Assembly (NCBI GenBank): GCA_022559845.1
Contig: CM040126.1
Span: 229,282,641-229,346,640, forward strand
DNA: 64,000 nucleotides
Source of the DNA: Amorphophallus konjac
Lineage: Eukaryota > Streptophyta > Magnoliopsida > Alismatales > Araceae
Reading direction: 5' to 3'
Shown here: positions 1-12,947 of the stretch, piece by piece
How positions within the stretch are numbered: position 1 is the stretch's first letter
Layout: each line of letters starts with the position of its first letter
Notes under the pieces: generated by a model
The model's database searches: none
The model's input: the letters and a program-made list of their open reading frames with translations, nothing else
Told to the model about the DNA's origin: nothing
Position numbers and translations under genes: made by a program

Positions 1-872
1 GAACTTTAAGACTCTAGAAGACTTTACCAGACATGATATGAGAGAAATGGTTGAGAGCTATTAATTGTGATCAACATCTTAGTTCATTGAGTTTAGTCTT
101 TAGACTTTAAAATTTATTAAGCTTAAACCATCAGTTCATTCATGGAGTATTATAGATTCTTATAAGAGAAGATTTCTGATTTTAGTAGCTTAGAGTAATG
201 AACTGATTATCAGATTGTCATTATTTCAGAGTCATAGGAAGTGCAAGGACTTTTTTAAGAGATTGATATCAAGAGATGGAAATAAATGAGTGTGCCAGGA
301 GAACATGATACCAAGCAATATGCTACTGAGATTTCAGAAATAATCTGAAAATCTGATATCATGAGATGAGTAAATCTGTTGATCGGAAAGATAGAGTCAG
401 GGTTGCAAAAAGGTGTCGACTTTGGGTGTCGACATTTCAAAAACACTTATTGATGCCAAGATGTAACAACCTGGACCTGATTTGACTTAATTTTATTCTG
501 AACTCCCCCTAACAACATGCACGAGCGGATAGATAATTTTTTTTTTGAACACTTACTCCCCCTGTCTATGTGCACTATTATTGGACACAACATTTTGACC
601 TATGAACAAATAATGAAATGCAAGACTCATACAAAATCTTGACTCAGGGTACTTGGCGGAGGACAAGCCTCTACACATAGTGTCGGTTTCCAGACAGGAG
701 AGATATGCCCTTCTCCCAGCAAACCATTTGATATACCCTTAAGATCAAGATGGACACAATGCAAGACATTATCTACAATGACAACCACTGATACCATGTG
801 ATAGACTGAATCATAGGCATATAAAACATCATAGAGAAGGCATTTATTCCAGACAAGAATGAACTTAAGGAA
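1..872 (-). other. Copia-1 3' noncoding region
   Basis: No coding sequence is supported here. On the minus strand it lies between the polyprotein stop and a 3' LTR that must be left of the window. Two purine tracts of the AGGGGGAGT type (minus strand) are at about 501-510 and 554-562. They match the multiple purine-tract signature of Sirevirus-type elements and recur in Copia-2 and Copia-3. The short open frame at 255-446 has no recognisable content. Confidence 0.6.
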
Positions 873-2390
873 TTAATCATCATGCTGAAATTTACATAAA
901 CCAAGTTCTCTTCTTAAGAATTTAAACCTTTCATTCCCAAGAGGTTTAGTAAATATATCAGTAATTTATTTTTCCTATTCTACAAAATTCAGCTCAATTT
1001 CATTCTTACTTACTTCATCTCTCAAGAAGTGGTGTTTTATTTCAATATGCTTAGTCCTAGAGTGATGAATATGATTTTTAGTCAAGGAGGTAGCACTGGT
1101 ATTATCACATAGAATAGGAATGCATCCTAATTTTATGTGATAGTCAATGAGCTCGTGTTTTATCCAGAGCACTTGGGCTGCACAATTCCCTACTGCAACA
1201 TACTCAACCTCAGCAGTGGAGAGAGCAACTATGTGTTGCTTCTTAGATGACCAAGACACTAGACAACCACCTAGATATTGACAATACCCACTAGTGCTCT
1301 TTCTATCTATCCTACACCCTGCATAGTCTGCATCAGTGTAAGCTACAAGTTCAAACTCACACCTAGCAAGATACAACCGTCCTAAGTCAAGGGTGCCTGA
1401 TAGATACCTAAAAATCCTCTTCACTGCACTCATGTGAGATTCCTTAGGACTACCCTGAAAACTAGCACATAAACACACTGAAAATTTTATATATGGGCGA
1501 GATGCAGTAAGATACAAAAGAGATCCGATCATACCTCTGTATAGTTTGGCATCAACCAATTTACATTTTGGGTCAGCATCAAGACTAGTTGATGTACCCA
1601 TTGGTGCAGTGATAGCCTTGAGGTTCTGCAACTTGTATTTCTTCAACAGATCCTTGATGTATTTGGACTGTGTGATGAAGCTTCCTTCTGAAATTTGATT
1701 GACCTGCAATTCAAGGAAAAACTTCAGTTCTCCCATTAAGCTCATTTCAAATTCATCAGTCATTAACTTAGAAAATTCCTCACACATAGAAGGTTTAGTT
1801 GACCCAAACACTATATCATCTACATAGATTCGAACAACAAGGTTAGATTTATTGTTTACCTTGGTAAATAGAGTCTGGTCAACCTCACCTCTTGAATATC
1901 CTTTACCTGTGAAGAAGGAGCTCAACTTGTCGTACCATGCCCTGGGAGCTTGCTTCAGTCCATAAAGTGCCTTATCAAACTCATACACATAATCAGGAAA
2001 GTCAATGCATTCAAATCCAGGAGGTTGTTTAACAAAAACATCCTCTTTTATTAAACCATTTAAGAAAGTAGATTTCACATCCATCTGCTGAAGTTTTATT
2101 CTTAGGCTGCAAGAAAAAGCCAGAAGTATCCTAATTTCTTCGAGTCTAGCTACAGGGGCAAATGATTCCTCAAAGTCTACCCCAAATTATTGATTGTACC
2201 CCTGTGCTTCAACCCTAGCCCTATTTCTGACTACCTTTCCTTGCTCATCAGTTTTATTTCTAAAAACCCATTTAGTGCCTATAATTGAGCCATGTGAGGG
2301 TTTAGGAACTAGGATCCATACCTTGTTCCTTTCAAATTGATTCAATCCATCATGTATGGCATTTATCAAATGCTCAGCCTTTAAGGCACA
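873..2390 (-). pseudogene. Copia-1 pol, reverse transcriptase and RNase H part
   Basis: Ty1/copia reverse transcriptase and RNase H, which copy the element RNA into DNA. Read on the minus strand, the frame begins in the RT N-terminus near 2369, is interrupted by stops between 2187 and 2084, and stays open from 2084 to 975. Visible motifs are [22 protein letters not shown] and the catalytic YVDD box near 1830, then RNase H sequence with DADYAGCRIDRKSTSGYC and STAEVEYVA. The natural C-terminus (DIFTKPLGNER, then LGLCKFQ) ends at a TAA at 873-875, after further stops near 970. All segments share one frame, so damage is by point mutation. Order and motifs are those of plant copia elements. Confidence 0.9.
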
Positions 2391-2395
2391 TTCAA
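2391..2395. repeat. Target-site duplication of Gypsy-1, left copy (TTCAA)
   Basis: TTCAA directly precedes the TGTCACG LTR end here and directly follows the GCTACA LTR end at 25372-25376. Copia-1 coding sequence lies on both outer sides. Confidence 0.9.
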
Positions 2396-3594
2396 TGTCA
2401 CGTCTCGAGAGCGGAAGATACCCAGGTGCGCGACGCGTCTATATCGATAATGTCATTCATGAAAAATCAGAGTGTGCATAGTACTCGGTAACTTATCACT
2501 AACTTAGAATTTGACATATTATCTATAGTCCAAGATGACAATCATTTAACCAGAATAGTAATATCCCAAATTGATTCATAATGCTACATATTTTGGCATA
2601 ATCCAATCCAACTTAATCATAACTGACCAAAATCGTACCATAAATTACAAGCCTTAATAATAACTAGAAATACACAACGTAGGACCTAAAATACAAAAGG
2701 CAAGACTAGCTGACGGTACACCAAATCTAGCAATTATCACTCGGTATTGGTCCCATCCGGGTGGTGGTCGCTATCCAAGTTTCCTGAAAATGTTAGAATT
2801 ACAACTTTGTGAGCGAATCGCTCAGTAGGATTTATATCTCAAGCTCTAACAATCTTTAAGTTAATTACAAGTTCATGCGGTATAATGATGTATGTTGGAT
2901 CGAATAAGAATATCAAGAATTGTGTTAAAAGAGTATCACATGAATGTCAATAAGATGTATCAATAAGGAACTAGCAAGTAATTGCCAAGTAATTGCAATA
3001 TCAATATTCAAGCAAGTCTTTCAAAGAAATCAATATTCAAGCAAGTATTTCCAAGAAATCAATATTCAAGCAAGTGATCTCAAGCTTGTGTAATAACAAG
3101 TAGTGTAATGGAATTGGCTATTTCATTCAAGCAAGTAATTGCCCCTTTTCAGGCCAAGCAATTCATTTCAAGCAAGTCAAGCATGCCACGAGAGAGTGAG
3201 TGGGAATGTCTCAAGTCAAGTCAAGCAAGCAAGTACTTCAGTGCAATGCCAAACACCGTGGTCAATAAACTCCCATGGGCACAAGTACCTCGGGTGCTCC
3301 TCCCAGGACTAGACCGGGCCCTATATGGTGCCCAGTATTTCATGTATACTTTTTGACATCCACTCTCATTTATATAGCCAATATAGAATTTCAAGAAGTT
3401 TACACATTGTAGGAACATAAGGTAGATTTCCAGGAATAGAATTCAAGGACAATATCATGTGTAAATGATGAATTATGACCATCTACTTAAAATTCATGAC
3501 ACATAGGCAAATCAGGGTTAAAGAGATGGCCAGGGATCATTGGGTAAGGGCTGGACAGAAGCCCAAAAAAATTCCAGGTTACAGGGAAATGGCG

Positions 3595-3870
3595 CCCTTG
3601 TAGAGAGTCTCTATTTCAGTAAATAGAGTCTTCTCAGAGAGTCTCTATTTCAATGCTAAAATAACGTCTTCCCATAGGGTCTCTATTTCAGTAAATAGAG
3701 TCTCCCCAGAGAGTCTCTATTTCAATGCTGAAATAGAGTCTTTCCGGAGGGTCTCTATTTCAGTAAATGGAGTCTTCTCAGAGAGTCTCCATTTCAATGC
3801 TGAAATAGAGTCTTCCCAGAGGGTCTATATTTCAGAAAATAGAGACTTCTCGGGGAGTCTCTATTTCAGA
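3595..3870. repeat. Array of CTCTATTTCAG inverted repeats in Gypsy-1 LTR
   Basis: Alternating TCTCTATTTCAG and CTGAAATAGAG-like units about 20-35 bp apart, each pair able to fold as a short hairpin (for example TCTCTATTTCAGTAAATAGAG without its outer base). The array recurs in the other LTR at 11940-12250 with a different number of units, so it has changed copy number since insertion. Confidence 0.85.
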
Positions 3871-3879
3871 ATGTTAACA

Positions 3880-4530
3880 ATAACTGTGTATTTAACAGGA
3901 TAACAGGTTTGCACTATATGTAACCAGGTTTAACATGTTCTATAATTAATAGACTATAGAATTAACAAAGCTTAACGACGGCTATGTGATTAACAAAGTT
4001 TGATAGGATATGTAATTACCAGGCTTTGTAATTAACAAGTTTAATAGCTAACAGGCTTAACAAGGTAAGTAATTACCAGGTTAATAGGTGTTAGGTTTAA
4101 CAGGATCAGGTTTAACAGGTAACTTGTTTAACATGTGACAGGTTTAACGGGATACAGAAATAGAGACTTGTAGTAGGGTCTCTATTTCAGAAGGTTAAAA
4201 TAGAGTATCCCCGGAGAGTCTCTATTTCAGAAAATAGAGACTTCCCGGAGGGTCTCTATTTCAGAAGGTTAACAATCACATGTTTCTAACAGTATAACAG
4301 GTTTACACGTGTTGTAACAGGTAACAAGTTTAACGGGCTAATCACCATGGTTTAACAAGTAACATGTTTAACATGTTTAACAGGTTTAACAGGCTAATCA
4401 GTAGGGTTTAATAGATAACATGTTGAATAGGTAATAGGTTTAACAGGTTTAACAAGCTAATCAGCAGGGTTTAACAGATAACAGGTTTAACAGGCTAATC
4501 GATAGGGTTTATCAGGCTAATCATGGGATC
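3880..4530. repeat. TTTAACAGG-type short tandem repeat tract in Gypsy-1 LTR
   Basis: Many imperfect copies of AACAGGTTTAACAGG, mixed with AACAGGCTAATCA units. The tract is matched in the second LTR at about 12250-12290 and 23172-23770. No coding sequence. Confidence 0.8.
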
Positions 4531-4550
4531 GGGGGGTTTTAATCCACACT

Positions 4551-4616
4551 AGAGAATGGCGCCCTGGCCCGGGGCGCCCTATTGAATGGCGCCCTGGTCA
4601 GGGGCGCCCTTCACCA
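4551..4616. repeat. GGCGCCC hairpin pair in Gypsy-1 LTR
   Basis: Two adjacent inverted repeats. The clearer one spans 4588-4608, with GGCGCCC and GGGCGCC arms around TGGTCAG. Related copies occur near 5605-5625, 5668-5695 and 5701-5727, the last two with co-varying arms (GGCACCC...GGGTGCC). Confidence 0.85.
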
Positions 4617-5415
4617 AGGTGCTTCACTAGACTCATAACACTATTCATCATGCAAAATTTCACGAAATCCAAAAATGTAGACATGGTAAAAGAGAGAAAA
4701 ATCCAGGGATTTCAAAGTGATGCTCATGCAGGAGTTTCATGATTTGGTTCAATATATTTAAATCCCTGAACATGGTGGCTACTAATTACGTAACTTTACT
4801 GGTCATGATTTATAACATGTTCACAGAATCAGGAAGTAGAGACATAGATAGTCATGGAAAAATAGCAGGATTGCAAGGTCATGCTCATGCACCAATTTTT
4901 GATTTTAATTTCATAGATATTAACTTTTAAACATGGATCAATTTACAAGAAATTGGAGTAGGTAATGAGTAATGACAACTATATAATCAGTACGTACATG
5001 GGGTATTTGACGGAGGTAAGATCATAGATCTACTCACACAAGAATTAGTGTTTCAGATAGGCGTAGCCTAACCTTCCCACAAAGTCATTTGATATACCTC
5101 TGACTAAGGTGGCCAGATTGTGGCTATGAAAGGTTTAACTAGCATGCATGTTAACCTATATTAATTACTAGTTAAGTTAGATCTTGAGAACACCTACCTT
5201 TTTTTTTGACGTGGTTAACTGGTAGAACCGTGGAATCCTAGCCCTCCACGTTCTCTGCAGCCAAGCTTACTGCCGCAGGATGTGGAACGTAGCCTGCACA
5301 TGAAGAGAAAGGATTAACATCTCTCTTCTGCAGGTGGGAAAAAGAAAAGGCATAAACCACCTTCTCTTCTGCGACAGGATAACAGTAAGGGTCATCTATG
5401 GTGGGTAGTGGGAGT

Positions 5416-5423
5416 TATTTATA
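5416..5423 (-). promoter_or_regulatory. TATA box of Gypsy-1 3' LTR
   Basis: TATAAATA on the minus strand, about 700 bp inside the LTR from its element-5' end. The matching site in the 5' LTR (near 24665) is degenerate (TTTAAA), which would weaken the promoter of this copy. Confidence 0.55.
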
Positions 5424-6116
5424 GAGAATAAACCGTTAAGAGTCCATGGGGAACCAGATCTAAAAACCTTGCTGTCCCTGGCCCGAGAAGGGTACATTGC
5501 CAGCTAACATAACCTGTTTGTGTTTCATCCTTTCTAGAAGATGTTGGAAGCCTTTCCCCTCAGGGAAATGGCGCCCTAAAGGTAGTCTCTGTTTATGTGA
5601 ATATCGCCCATGCATGTGGGCGCTATATCTTGAGGCCATTATTTTTTTTTTTTGAAAAGTCAGTGTGAATGGCACCCTGGTCAGGGGTGCCCTTCAGTGA
5701 ATAGCGCCTAGGTCAGGGGTGCTATTCTCTCTGGGTGTTGCTTCCCAAGTGCCGTGCTAAGTCAGGTGTTGAGGAGTGTTTAAGATGTGTTATGTATATA
5801 CATATGATTGGTCGGTTGGTGGGATCTTAGGAGAGGTATATCTAAGCATATCTATATGTATACAGTAGGATGCTTAGTGGCACTGTGGCCTTAGGAAATT
5901 GCGCCCTTATACAAGGGCTTCATTCAGATGAATGGCCTTTCCTCTTGTGCTTGCAACATAAAATCACGTGTGATGACTTTAATTGTTGTATATTTATATA
6001 GTGGCTCTCATTGGGTATTCCACCTTTTTATTTGGCCTCTTTATAGAGTTATTGAAGGTTTCCTTACTTCGGGAAAAGTCTATTTCCTTATCATTTTTTT
6101 TATCCGGGGTGCTACA

Positions 6117-6128
6117 CCCTCCCCCACT
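6117..6128 (-). other. Polypurine tract of Gypsy-1
   Basis: On the minus strand AGTGGGGGAGGG directly abuts the TGTAGCA start of the 3' LTR. The same tract abuts the 3' LTR of Gypsy-2 at 46029-46040. It primes plus-strand DNA synthesis. Confidence 0.9.
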
Positions 6129-6195
6129 TAAAAGAATTTGGTCCCCAAATTCAATTGCATATATGGAGACAAGGAGGGTGAGAAGTACTTATAGA

Positions 6196-9100
6196 CTATA
6201 ATAGTTCTGGAAATCTCCTTCTCATAGACTCCTCAGTTTCCCATGTAGCTTCTTGTTCTAGGCATCGATTCCATTGGATCTTCACCATAGGAATCGTCTT
6301 GTTCCTTAGAACTCGAACTTCTTGGTCGAGGATCTTCAATGGCTTCTAGCCATAAGTAAGGTCTTTTTGTATCACCAAGTCAGTGTGGTCGATGACATGG
6401 AGAGGATCGTGCAAATACTTCTTCAACATAGAAATATGGAATACATTGTGCACCTCTGATAGTTATGGAGGTAAGGCAATGTGGTAAGCTACCTCGTCCA
6501 CTCTCTCCAATACCTCGAATGGACTAATGAATCTTGGTGTAAGTTTGCCCTTAACACCGAATCTTCTAATACCTCGGCTGGGAGATACCTTGAGAAAAAC
6601 ATGGTCTCCAACTTGGAATTCCAGATCTCTTCTCCTGTTGTCGGCATATGACTTCTGCCTGGACAGTGCTATCTTTAGACTTTCCCGAATGAGGTGTATC
6701 TTCTCAGTTGAATCTCTCACCATATCTAGGCCTAGAATTTGCTTTTCACTAACTTCATCCCAACATATCGGAGATCGACAACTTCTGCCATAGAGTGCCT
6801 CGAAAGGTGCCATCTGGATACTGGCTTGATAGCTATTATTATATGCAAATTCGGCTAGGGATAAGTGGTCATGCCAACTACCGACGAAATCTATAATGCA
6901 TGCCCTTAACATGTCTTCGACAACTTGATTTGTCCTTTCAGTCTGTCCATCTGTCTGGAGATGGAAAGCAATGTTGAAGTTGAGTTTCATCCCCAGAGAG
7001 TACTGTAGACTCTTCCAGAATTGAGAGGTGAAGCGTGGGTCTCGATCGGATACGATCGACACGGTAACTCCATGCAATCTAACCGTCTCCTTGATATACA
7101 AGGTAGTAAGGACATCAACCGACCATCGGCTTTTGATAGGTAAGAAATGAGCCGATTTAGTTAGGCGTTCGATAATTACCCAAATTCCATCATGTCCACC
7201 TCTAGTCTTGGGAAAGCCCATAATAAAATCCATGCCAATGTCTTCACACTTCCACTTGGGAATATCTAGTGGTTGCAGCTTTCAGGCTGGTTTCTGATGC
7301 TCCGCCTTCACTTGTTGACATGTCAGGCAGCGAGATACGAAGTCCGCTACCTCCCTTTTCATATTAGGCCACCAGAAAGTTCTTTTCAAGTATTGGTACA
7401 TATTGGTGGCTCTAGGGTGGATTATGTACCTTGATCGATGAGCTTCTTCAAGAACCTTCTTTTTCAACTCTGGACAGTCGGGTACACATGTCCGTTCATG
7501 GAATAACAGTCTTCCATTGGGTGCCAGCTTGAAATCAAGTCTCTCGTCTAGCTTGTCCCTTATCTCCACTAGTCTAGGATCTTTTTCTTGTAGCTTCTGA
7601 ATTTCGAGTAGCAAATCTAGATGTAGACTCATATGGGCTAGTGTAATACACCCTTCTTGCTCGTTAGTGCTAATATTGAGTTTAGAGAATTCCTCTAATA
7701 GCTTCCATTCTTGAATCATGCAATTGACCAATATTACTCTCGGCTTTTGACTGAGGGCATCGGCTACAGAATTACCCTTACCCGGATGGTACTGTATAGT
7801 GAAGTCAAAATCCTTGAGATACTCGAGCCAACGCCTTTGTCACATGTTTAGTTCCTTCTGGGAAAATAGATATTTGAGGCTTTTGTGATCAGAGTACACG
7901 ATGAATTGTTCTCCGTAGAGGTAGTGTCTTCAGATCTTTAAGGCAAATACCACTACAGCTAGTTCTAAATCGTGCACCGGGTAGTTCTCTTCGTGCTTCT
8001 TCAGTTGCCAGGAAGAGTATGCGATGACTCCCCCATTTTGCATCACTACACATCCGAGGCCAATACCAGAAGCATCGGTATATACCTCGTACTTCTCTCC
8101 TTCAATTGGTAATGATAAGACTAGAGCAGTGGTCAAGAGATCTTTCAAAGCTTGGAAACTCTTCTCACAGTCTTCATTCTACTAATAAGGTATTTCCTTG
8201 CGAGCCAATCGGGTGAGAGGAATAGTAATTCTTGAAAAGTCCTTGATGAAACACAGGTAATAACCAGCTAGCCCTAAGAAACTTCGAATCTCCGTGGCAT
8301 TTGTTGGTCGCTCCCAATTCTTCACGGCTTCGACCTTTGATGGGTCCACAGAAATTCTGCTCTTTGAAATTATATGGCATAAGAAGGATACTTCCTCGAG
8401 CCAGAAGCTGCACTTGCTGAATTTGGCATATATTTTATTTTCCATTAATATCTGCAATGCCTTCTTAAGATGTTCTTCATGGTCTTCTTCAGACTTCGAA
8501 TAAATCAAAATATCATCGATAAAGTCCACAATGAACTGGTCTAAGTGAGACCTGAATATGCTGTTCATTAACTGCATGAAAGCTGCGGGGGCATTTGTTA
8601 GTCCGAAAGACATAATAGTGAATTCGTAATGCCCATAGCTGCTTCAGAATGCAGTTTTATGGATGTCTTCTTCTTTGATCTTCAGCTGATGATAACCAGA
8701 CCGGAGATCAATCTTGGAGAAATATTTAGCTCCAGATATTTGGTCGAATAATTCATCAATCCTCGGCAGTGGGTACTGGTTCTTGACTGTAAGGTGGTTT
8801 AACTGCCGATAGTCGATGCAGAGTCTCATCGATCCGTCCTTCTTCTTGACGAATAGCACATGCGCTCCCCATGGAGAAGTACTCGGTCGAATGAAGCCCT
8901 TGTCCAATAGCTCCATTAGTTGTTCCTTTAGCACTTTCAGCTCAACAAGAGACATTCTATAAGATGCCTTGGAAACAGGTCCAACACCAGGGACAAGGTC
9001 GATGGTGAACGACACCTCATGCTCTGGGGGTAAGCTGGGTAATTCTTCTATAAAAATGTTAGAAAAATCCCGAACTACACGGATGTCTTCAAGCTTAGAC

Positions 9101-10550
9101 TCCTCGATGTCCGTGGTAGTTACAAATGCAATGAAAGCCATACATCCTTTGCTTATAAGTTTACTAGCTCGGAGGACTGATATAAGAGGTGATCTAGCTC
9201 GAGGGCTAATATACACAAGTTCCTGGTAATCCATAAAAGTTATGTTGCCATTCCGGTAATCTACAGTTGCTTGATACGTGGATAACCAATTAGTATCTAG
9301 TATGACATCATACACTTCCATATCTAGGCAAATTAGGTCGGCAGGCAAATTATTTCCTTTAAGCAAAATCTCACAATTTGGGTAGTGATGCATGATATCA
9401 GACTTGTTCCCGAGAAGTGTAGATATGACTAAATCTAACCATTCCGGTTCTTTAGAATATTCAACAACAAATGTCTTGGAAACAAATGAATGAGTTACTC
9501 CGATATCAAATAAAACTTTAGCAGTCTTAGGGCAAACGATTAGTGTACCTTCCATGATTCCTCCTTTCATTGGTTCTGTCTCTTGGAGAGCTTGCAGAAG
9601 GCCTTGCTTCTTTGCCGGGAGCTTCTCATCTTTAGTGGCTTGCTCATTCATCAGTGGGCAATTATGGATCCGATGTTCTCGACATCCACATCGGAGACAG
9701 GCTCCTAGCTTCCTCCAGCATTCCTCGGTCCTATGACTAGCTTTGTCACAGTACTTACAAACTTCCTTGGAAAGTGTGGTGTTGGAGAATGGCTTCACAT
9801 TCTTTTGGAATTTCTTTCCTTTGGAGGACTCCCCTCCACTGTAGTACCGCTTCTTATTGAATGATGCTTTAAAATTTCCCAGGCTTGTGACAGGTTCCTT
9901 CTTGTCCCTTCCTCGGATCCTCTCTGATAATTCGATGGCATCCTCGAGCAACTGCGCACGCCGAACCATTTCCGAATAGACTTGGATGTCCATCGATGCA
10001 AGTTGTGTAATATAATGGAGCCGAAGCCTGTTGAGGAGCCTTTTAACCTTCATCTTCTCCGTAGACACCAAGTAGAGTGCATACTTGGATAGTCTTCAGA
10101 ATTGGGCCACATACTCGGCCACTTTGAAGGCCCGTTGTTTCAATGCAGCAAATTCCACGGCCTTCTTTTCCTGGATATGGTCGGAGAAGTACTTGTTGTT
10201 GAAATGCTCAGCGAATTCATCCCATGTGACGTGGTCTTCCAGCAAAGTTGCTTCCAAGGATGCCCACCAACATCGAGCGTCCCGCTCCAGTTGGAATATA
10301 GCCAGTAGAACCTTCTCCTCATCCGTGCATTGCATCACACGAAAAAGTTGTTCCATTTCTTTTAACCAATTTTCGGCATCCTCGGGGTCAGACGAACCCA
10401 TGAACCGTGGTGGGTTCATATTACGGAAACCCCTGTGGAGATCATCGGCTCCACGGTTAGCACTGCCATGCGCCACTTGCTGTAGCTCATGTGTAAGGCC
10501 TTGCACGGTGCGCGCTGCATCTCCCGCCATTGTGCTCTTTCAGCAGCCAT
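6196..10550 (-). pseudogene. Gypsy-1 gag-pol polyprotein, broken
   Basis: Full Ty3/gypsy polyprotein order on the minus strand. Gag (10550 to about 9850) has a start codon at 10550 followed within 40 bases by a 2-bp insertion relative to Gypsy-2. Two zinc knuckles follow ([14 protein letters not shown] and [14 protein letters not shown], near 9750-9650). The protease has lost its active site (DIGVTHS instead of DTGASHS, near 9500). Reverse transcriptase has [10 protein letters not shown] near 8500, RNase H has [11 protein letters not shown] near 8070, and integrase has an HHCC region near 7400-7300. Its catalytic core keeps all three acidic residues ([26 protein letters not shown]). After the Gag frameshift all segments share one frame, interrupted by in-frame stops near 10083, 8641, 8160, 7930, 7835, 7280 and 6462. 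The tail (EATWE type) ends at a TAG at 6196-6198. Confidence 0.92.
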
Positions 10551-10729
10551 GATGCTATAAAAGGGTTTAAGCATAATAAAGATCGGGTTTCATTACAAGG
10601 TCAAAAGTCATTATAAAACTTAACCCATGGCTCTACCCATCTCACCATGTAAGGTAGAAATCTATCATTGGACTTAGGTTTTACCTAAATTTCGATCATG
10701 ACTTCTAATTTCCTATGTTTGAAACCTAG

Positions 10730-10741
10730 GCTCTGATACCA
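10730..10741 (-). other. Primer-binding site of Gypsy-1 (Met-tRNA)
   Basis: TGGTATCAGAGC on the minus strand, 7 nt downstream of the 5' LTR end (10749). This is complementary to the 3' end of plant initiator Met-tRNA and is the same class as in all other elements here. Confidence 0.92.
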
Positions 10742-10748
10742 CGAAGAC

Positions 10749-12293
10749 TGTCACGTCCTAGGAGCGGAAGATACCCGGGTGCGCGAGGCGTCTATATCGA
10801 TCATGTCATTCATGAAAAATCAAAGTGCGCATAGTACTCGGTAATTTATCACTAACTTAGAATTTGACATATTATCCATAGTCCAAGATGACAATCATTT
10901 AACCGGAATAGTAATATCCCAAATTGATTCATAATGCTACATATTTTGGCATAATCCAATCCAACTTAATCATAACTGACTGAAATCGTACCATAAATTA
11001 CAAGCCTTAATAATAACTGGAAATACACAACGTAGGACCTAAAATACAAAAGGCAAGACTAGCTAACGGTACACCAAATCTAGCACTCATCACTCGGTAT
11101 CGATCCCATCCGGGTGGTGGTCGCTATCCAAGTTTCCTGAAAATTTTAGAATTGCAACTTTGTGAGCGAATCGCTCAGTAAGAATTATATCTCAAGCTCT
11201 AACAATCTTTAAGTTAATTATAAGTTCATGCGGTATAATGATGCATGTTGGGTCGAGCAAGAATATCAAGAATTGTGTTAAAAGAGTATCACATGAATGT
11301 CAATAAGATGTATCAATAAGGAACTAGCAAGTAATTGCAAGATCAATATTCAAGCAAGTCTTTCCAAGAAATAAATATTCAAGCAAGCCTTTCCAAGAAA
11401 TCAATATTCAAGCAAGTGATCTCAAGCTCGTGTAATAACAAGTAGTGTAATGGAATTGGCTATTTCATTCAAGCAAGTAATTACCCTTTTTTGGGCCAAG
11501 CAATTCATTTCAAGCAAGTCAAGCATGTCACGAGAGAGTGAGTGGGAATGTCTCAAGTCAAGTCAAGAAAGTAAGTACTTCGGTGCAATGCCAAACACCG
11601 TGGTCACTAAACTCCCATGGGCACAAGTACCTTCGGGTGCTCCTCCCAGGACCAGACCGGGCCCTATATGATGCACAACATTCCATGTATACTTTTTGAC
11701 ACCCACTCTCATTTATATAGCCAATATAAAATTTCAAGAAGTTTACACATTGTAGGAACATAAGGTAGATTTCAAGGAATAAAATTCAAGGACAATATCA
11801 AGTGTAAATGATGAATTATGACTATCTACTTAAAATGCATGACACATAGGCAAATCAGGGTTAAGGAGATGGCCAGGGATCATTGGGTAAGGGCTGGACA
11901 GAAGCCCATAAAAATTCCAGGTTATAGGGAAATGGCGCCCTTGTAGAGGGTCTCTATTTTAGTAAATAGAGTCTTCTCAGAGAGTCTCTATTTCAATGCT
12001 GAAATAGAGTCTTCCCAGAGGGTCTCTATTTCAGTAAATAGAGTCTCCCCAGAGTGTCTCTATTTCAATGCTGAAATAGAGTCTTTCCGGAGGGTCTCTA
12101 TTTCAATGCTGAAATAGTCTTTCCGGAGGGTCTCTATTTCAGTAAATGGAGTCTTCTCAGAGAGTCTCTATTTCAATGCTGAAATAGAGTCTTCCCAGAG
12201 GGTCTCTATTTCAGAAAATAGAGACTTCTCGGGGAGTCTCTATTTCAGAGTGTTAACAATAACTGTGTGTTTAACAGGATAATAGGTTTACAC
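10749..12293 (-). repeat. Gypsy-1 5' LTR, first segment
   Basis: Matches 2396-3915 of the 3' LTR at roughly 95% by eye. It includes the inverted-repeat array (11940-12250), which holds an extra CTCTATTTCAATGCTGAAATAG unit near 12100 compared with the other LTR. It ends at the TACAC duplicated by Copia-2. Confidence 0.9.
12289..12293. repeat. Target-site duplication of Copia-2, left copy (TACAC)
   Basis: TACAC here and at 23167-23171. The uninterrupted Gypsy-1 LTR reads TGCAC at the matching place (near 3910), consistent with an insertion there. Confidence 0.9.
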
Positions 12294-12947
12294 TGTTGGG
12301 ACTCCGCTGGGTTGATAAGCAGTACGTGCACTGCTTTGTGCTGAAATGGTTTGATGATTGACAATAGTAGTTTTGATGATTAACAACAATAGTATTTCAC
12401 TTAGTTGATCTATTTTGATATGATGGTGTAAGTATTTTGATGCATTTATATGTCATATAATCATACCAATATTGTTTGCATCTTAGTCTGTGCATTGAAT
12501 AGAGTCGTTGCAACACATGGTTAATTTTACATTGAGTCCGTGCAGACTTAGCTCAAGGCATATTAAGTCAGTGCAACATCTCCAGTGGCATGTCATCAGG
12601 TCCGTGCAATACTCGCTCCTGTATATAGAGTCTGTGCATCTCTCACTCATGCACTAGTGTAGTCCAAGCGAGGGCACTCACGGATTGATCATGTCTGTGC
12701 AACAGTTGCACACTACATATATCCTGACAATGCATCCTCAGGCTTTGCGTTGAAAGCATGTCCGTGCATTTGCTTTTGCAGGAATGATTGAGTCTGTGCA
12801 TGTGTGTGTGAGCATCATATTGAGTCCGTGCATCTTAACTATATCAGAATCTCTACTATGTGCAATCTCTCTTCATATCGTATAATTGTCTGAATATGAC
12901 TTTATAACTGATGCCTTGACAGGTGCCTTTTCCTAAAGACTAAGAAT

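Larger units (their letters stand above)
1..2395 (-). mobile_element. Copia-1, 3' part (degraded Sirevirus-like Ty1/copia element)
   Basis: This is the downstream part of a copia element read on the minus strand: reverse transcriptase/RNase H sequence followed by 3' noncoding DNA that runs off the left edge. Its upstream part (integrase, protease, gag) continues at 25372. Gypsy-1 separates the two halves and is flanked by TTCAA on each side (2391-2395 and 25372-25376). Removing Gypsy-1 and one TTCAA restores a continuous reading frame across the junction, so this is a clean insertion. Copia-1 is the host of all later insertions at this end and is the most decayed element. No LTR of it lies in the window. 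Confidence 0.9.
2396..6116 (-). repeat. Gypsy-1 3' LTR
   Basis: 3721-bp LTR, TG...CA in both readings. In plus-strand order it holds a unique segment with AAGCAAGT-rich repeats (3000-3250), an array of CTCTATTTCAG / AAATAGAG inverted repeats (3595-3870, 4155-4265), a long run of TTTAACAGG-like repeats (3880-4530) and GGCGCCC...GGGCGCC hairpins (4550-4616 and 5566-5745). A minus-strand TATA box (TATAAATA) is at 5416-5423, so these repeats lie mostly in the transcribed R/U5 part or close to the promoter. The open frames seen inside are not genes. Confidence 0.9.

Noticed and set aside
10085..10552. 155-aa plus-strand ORF
   Set aside because: Antisense shadow of Gypsy-1 gag on the minus strand.
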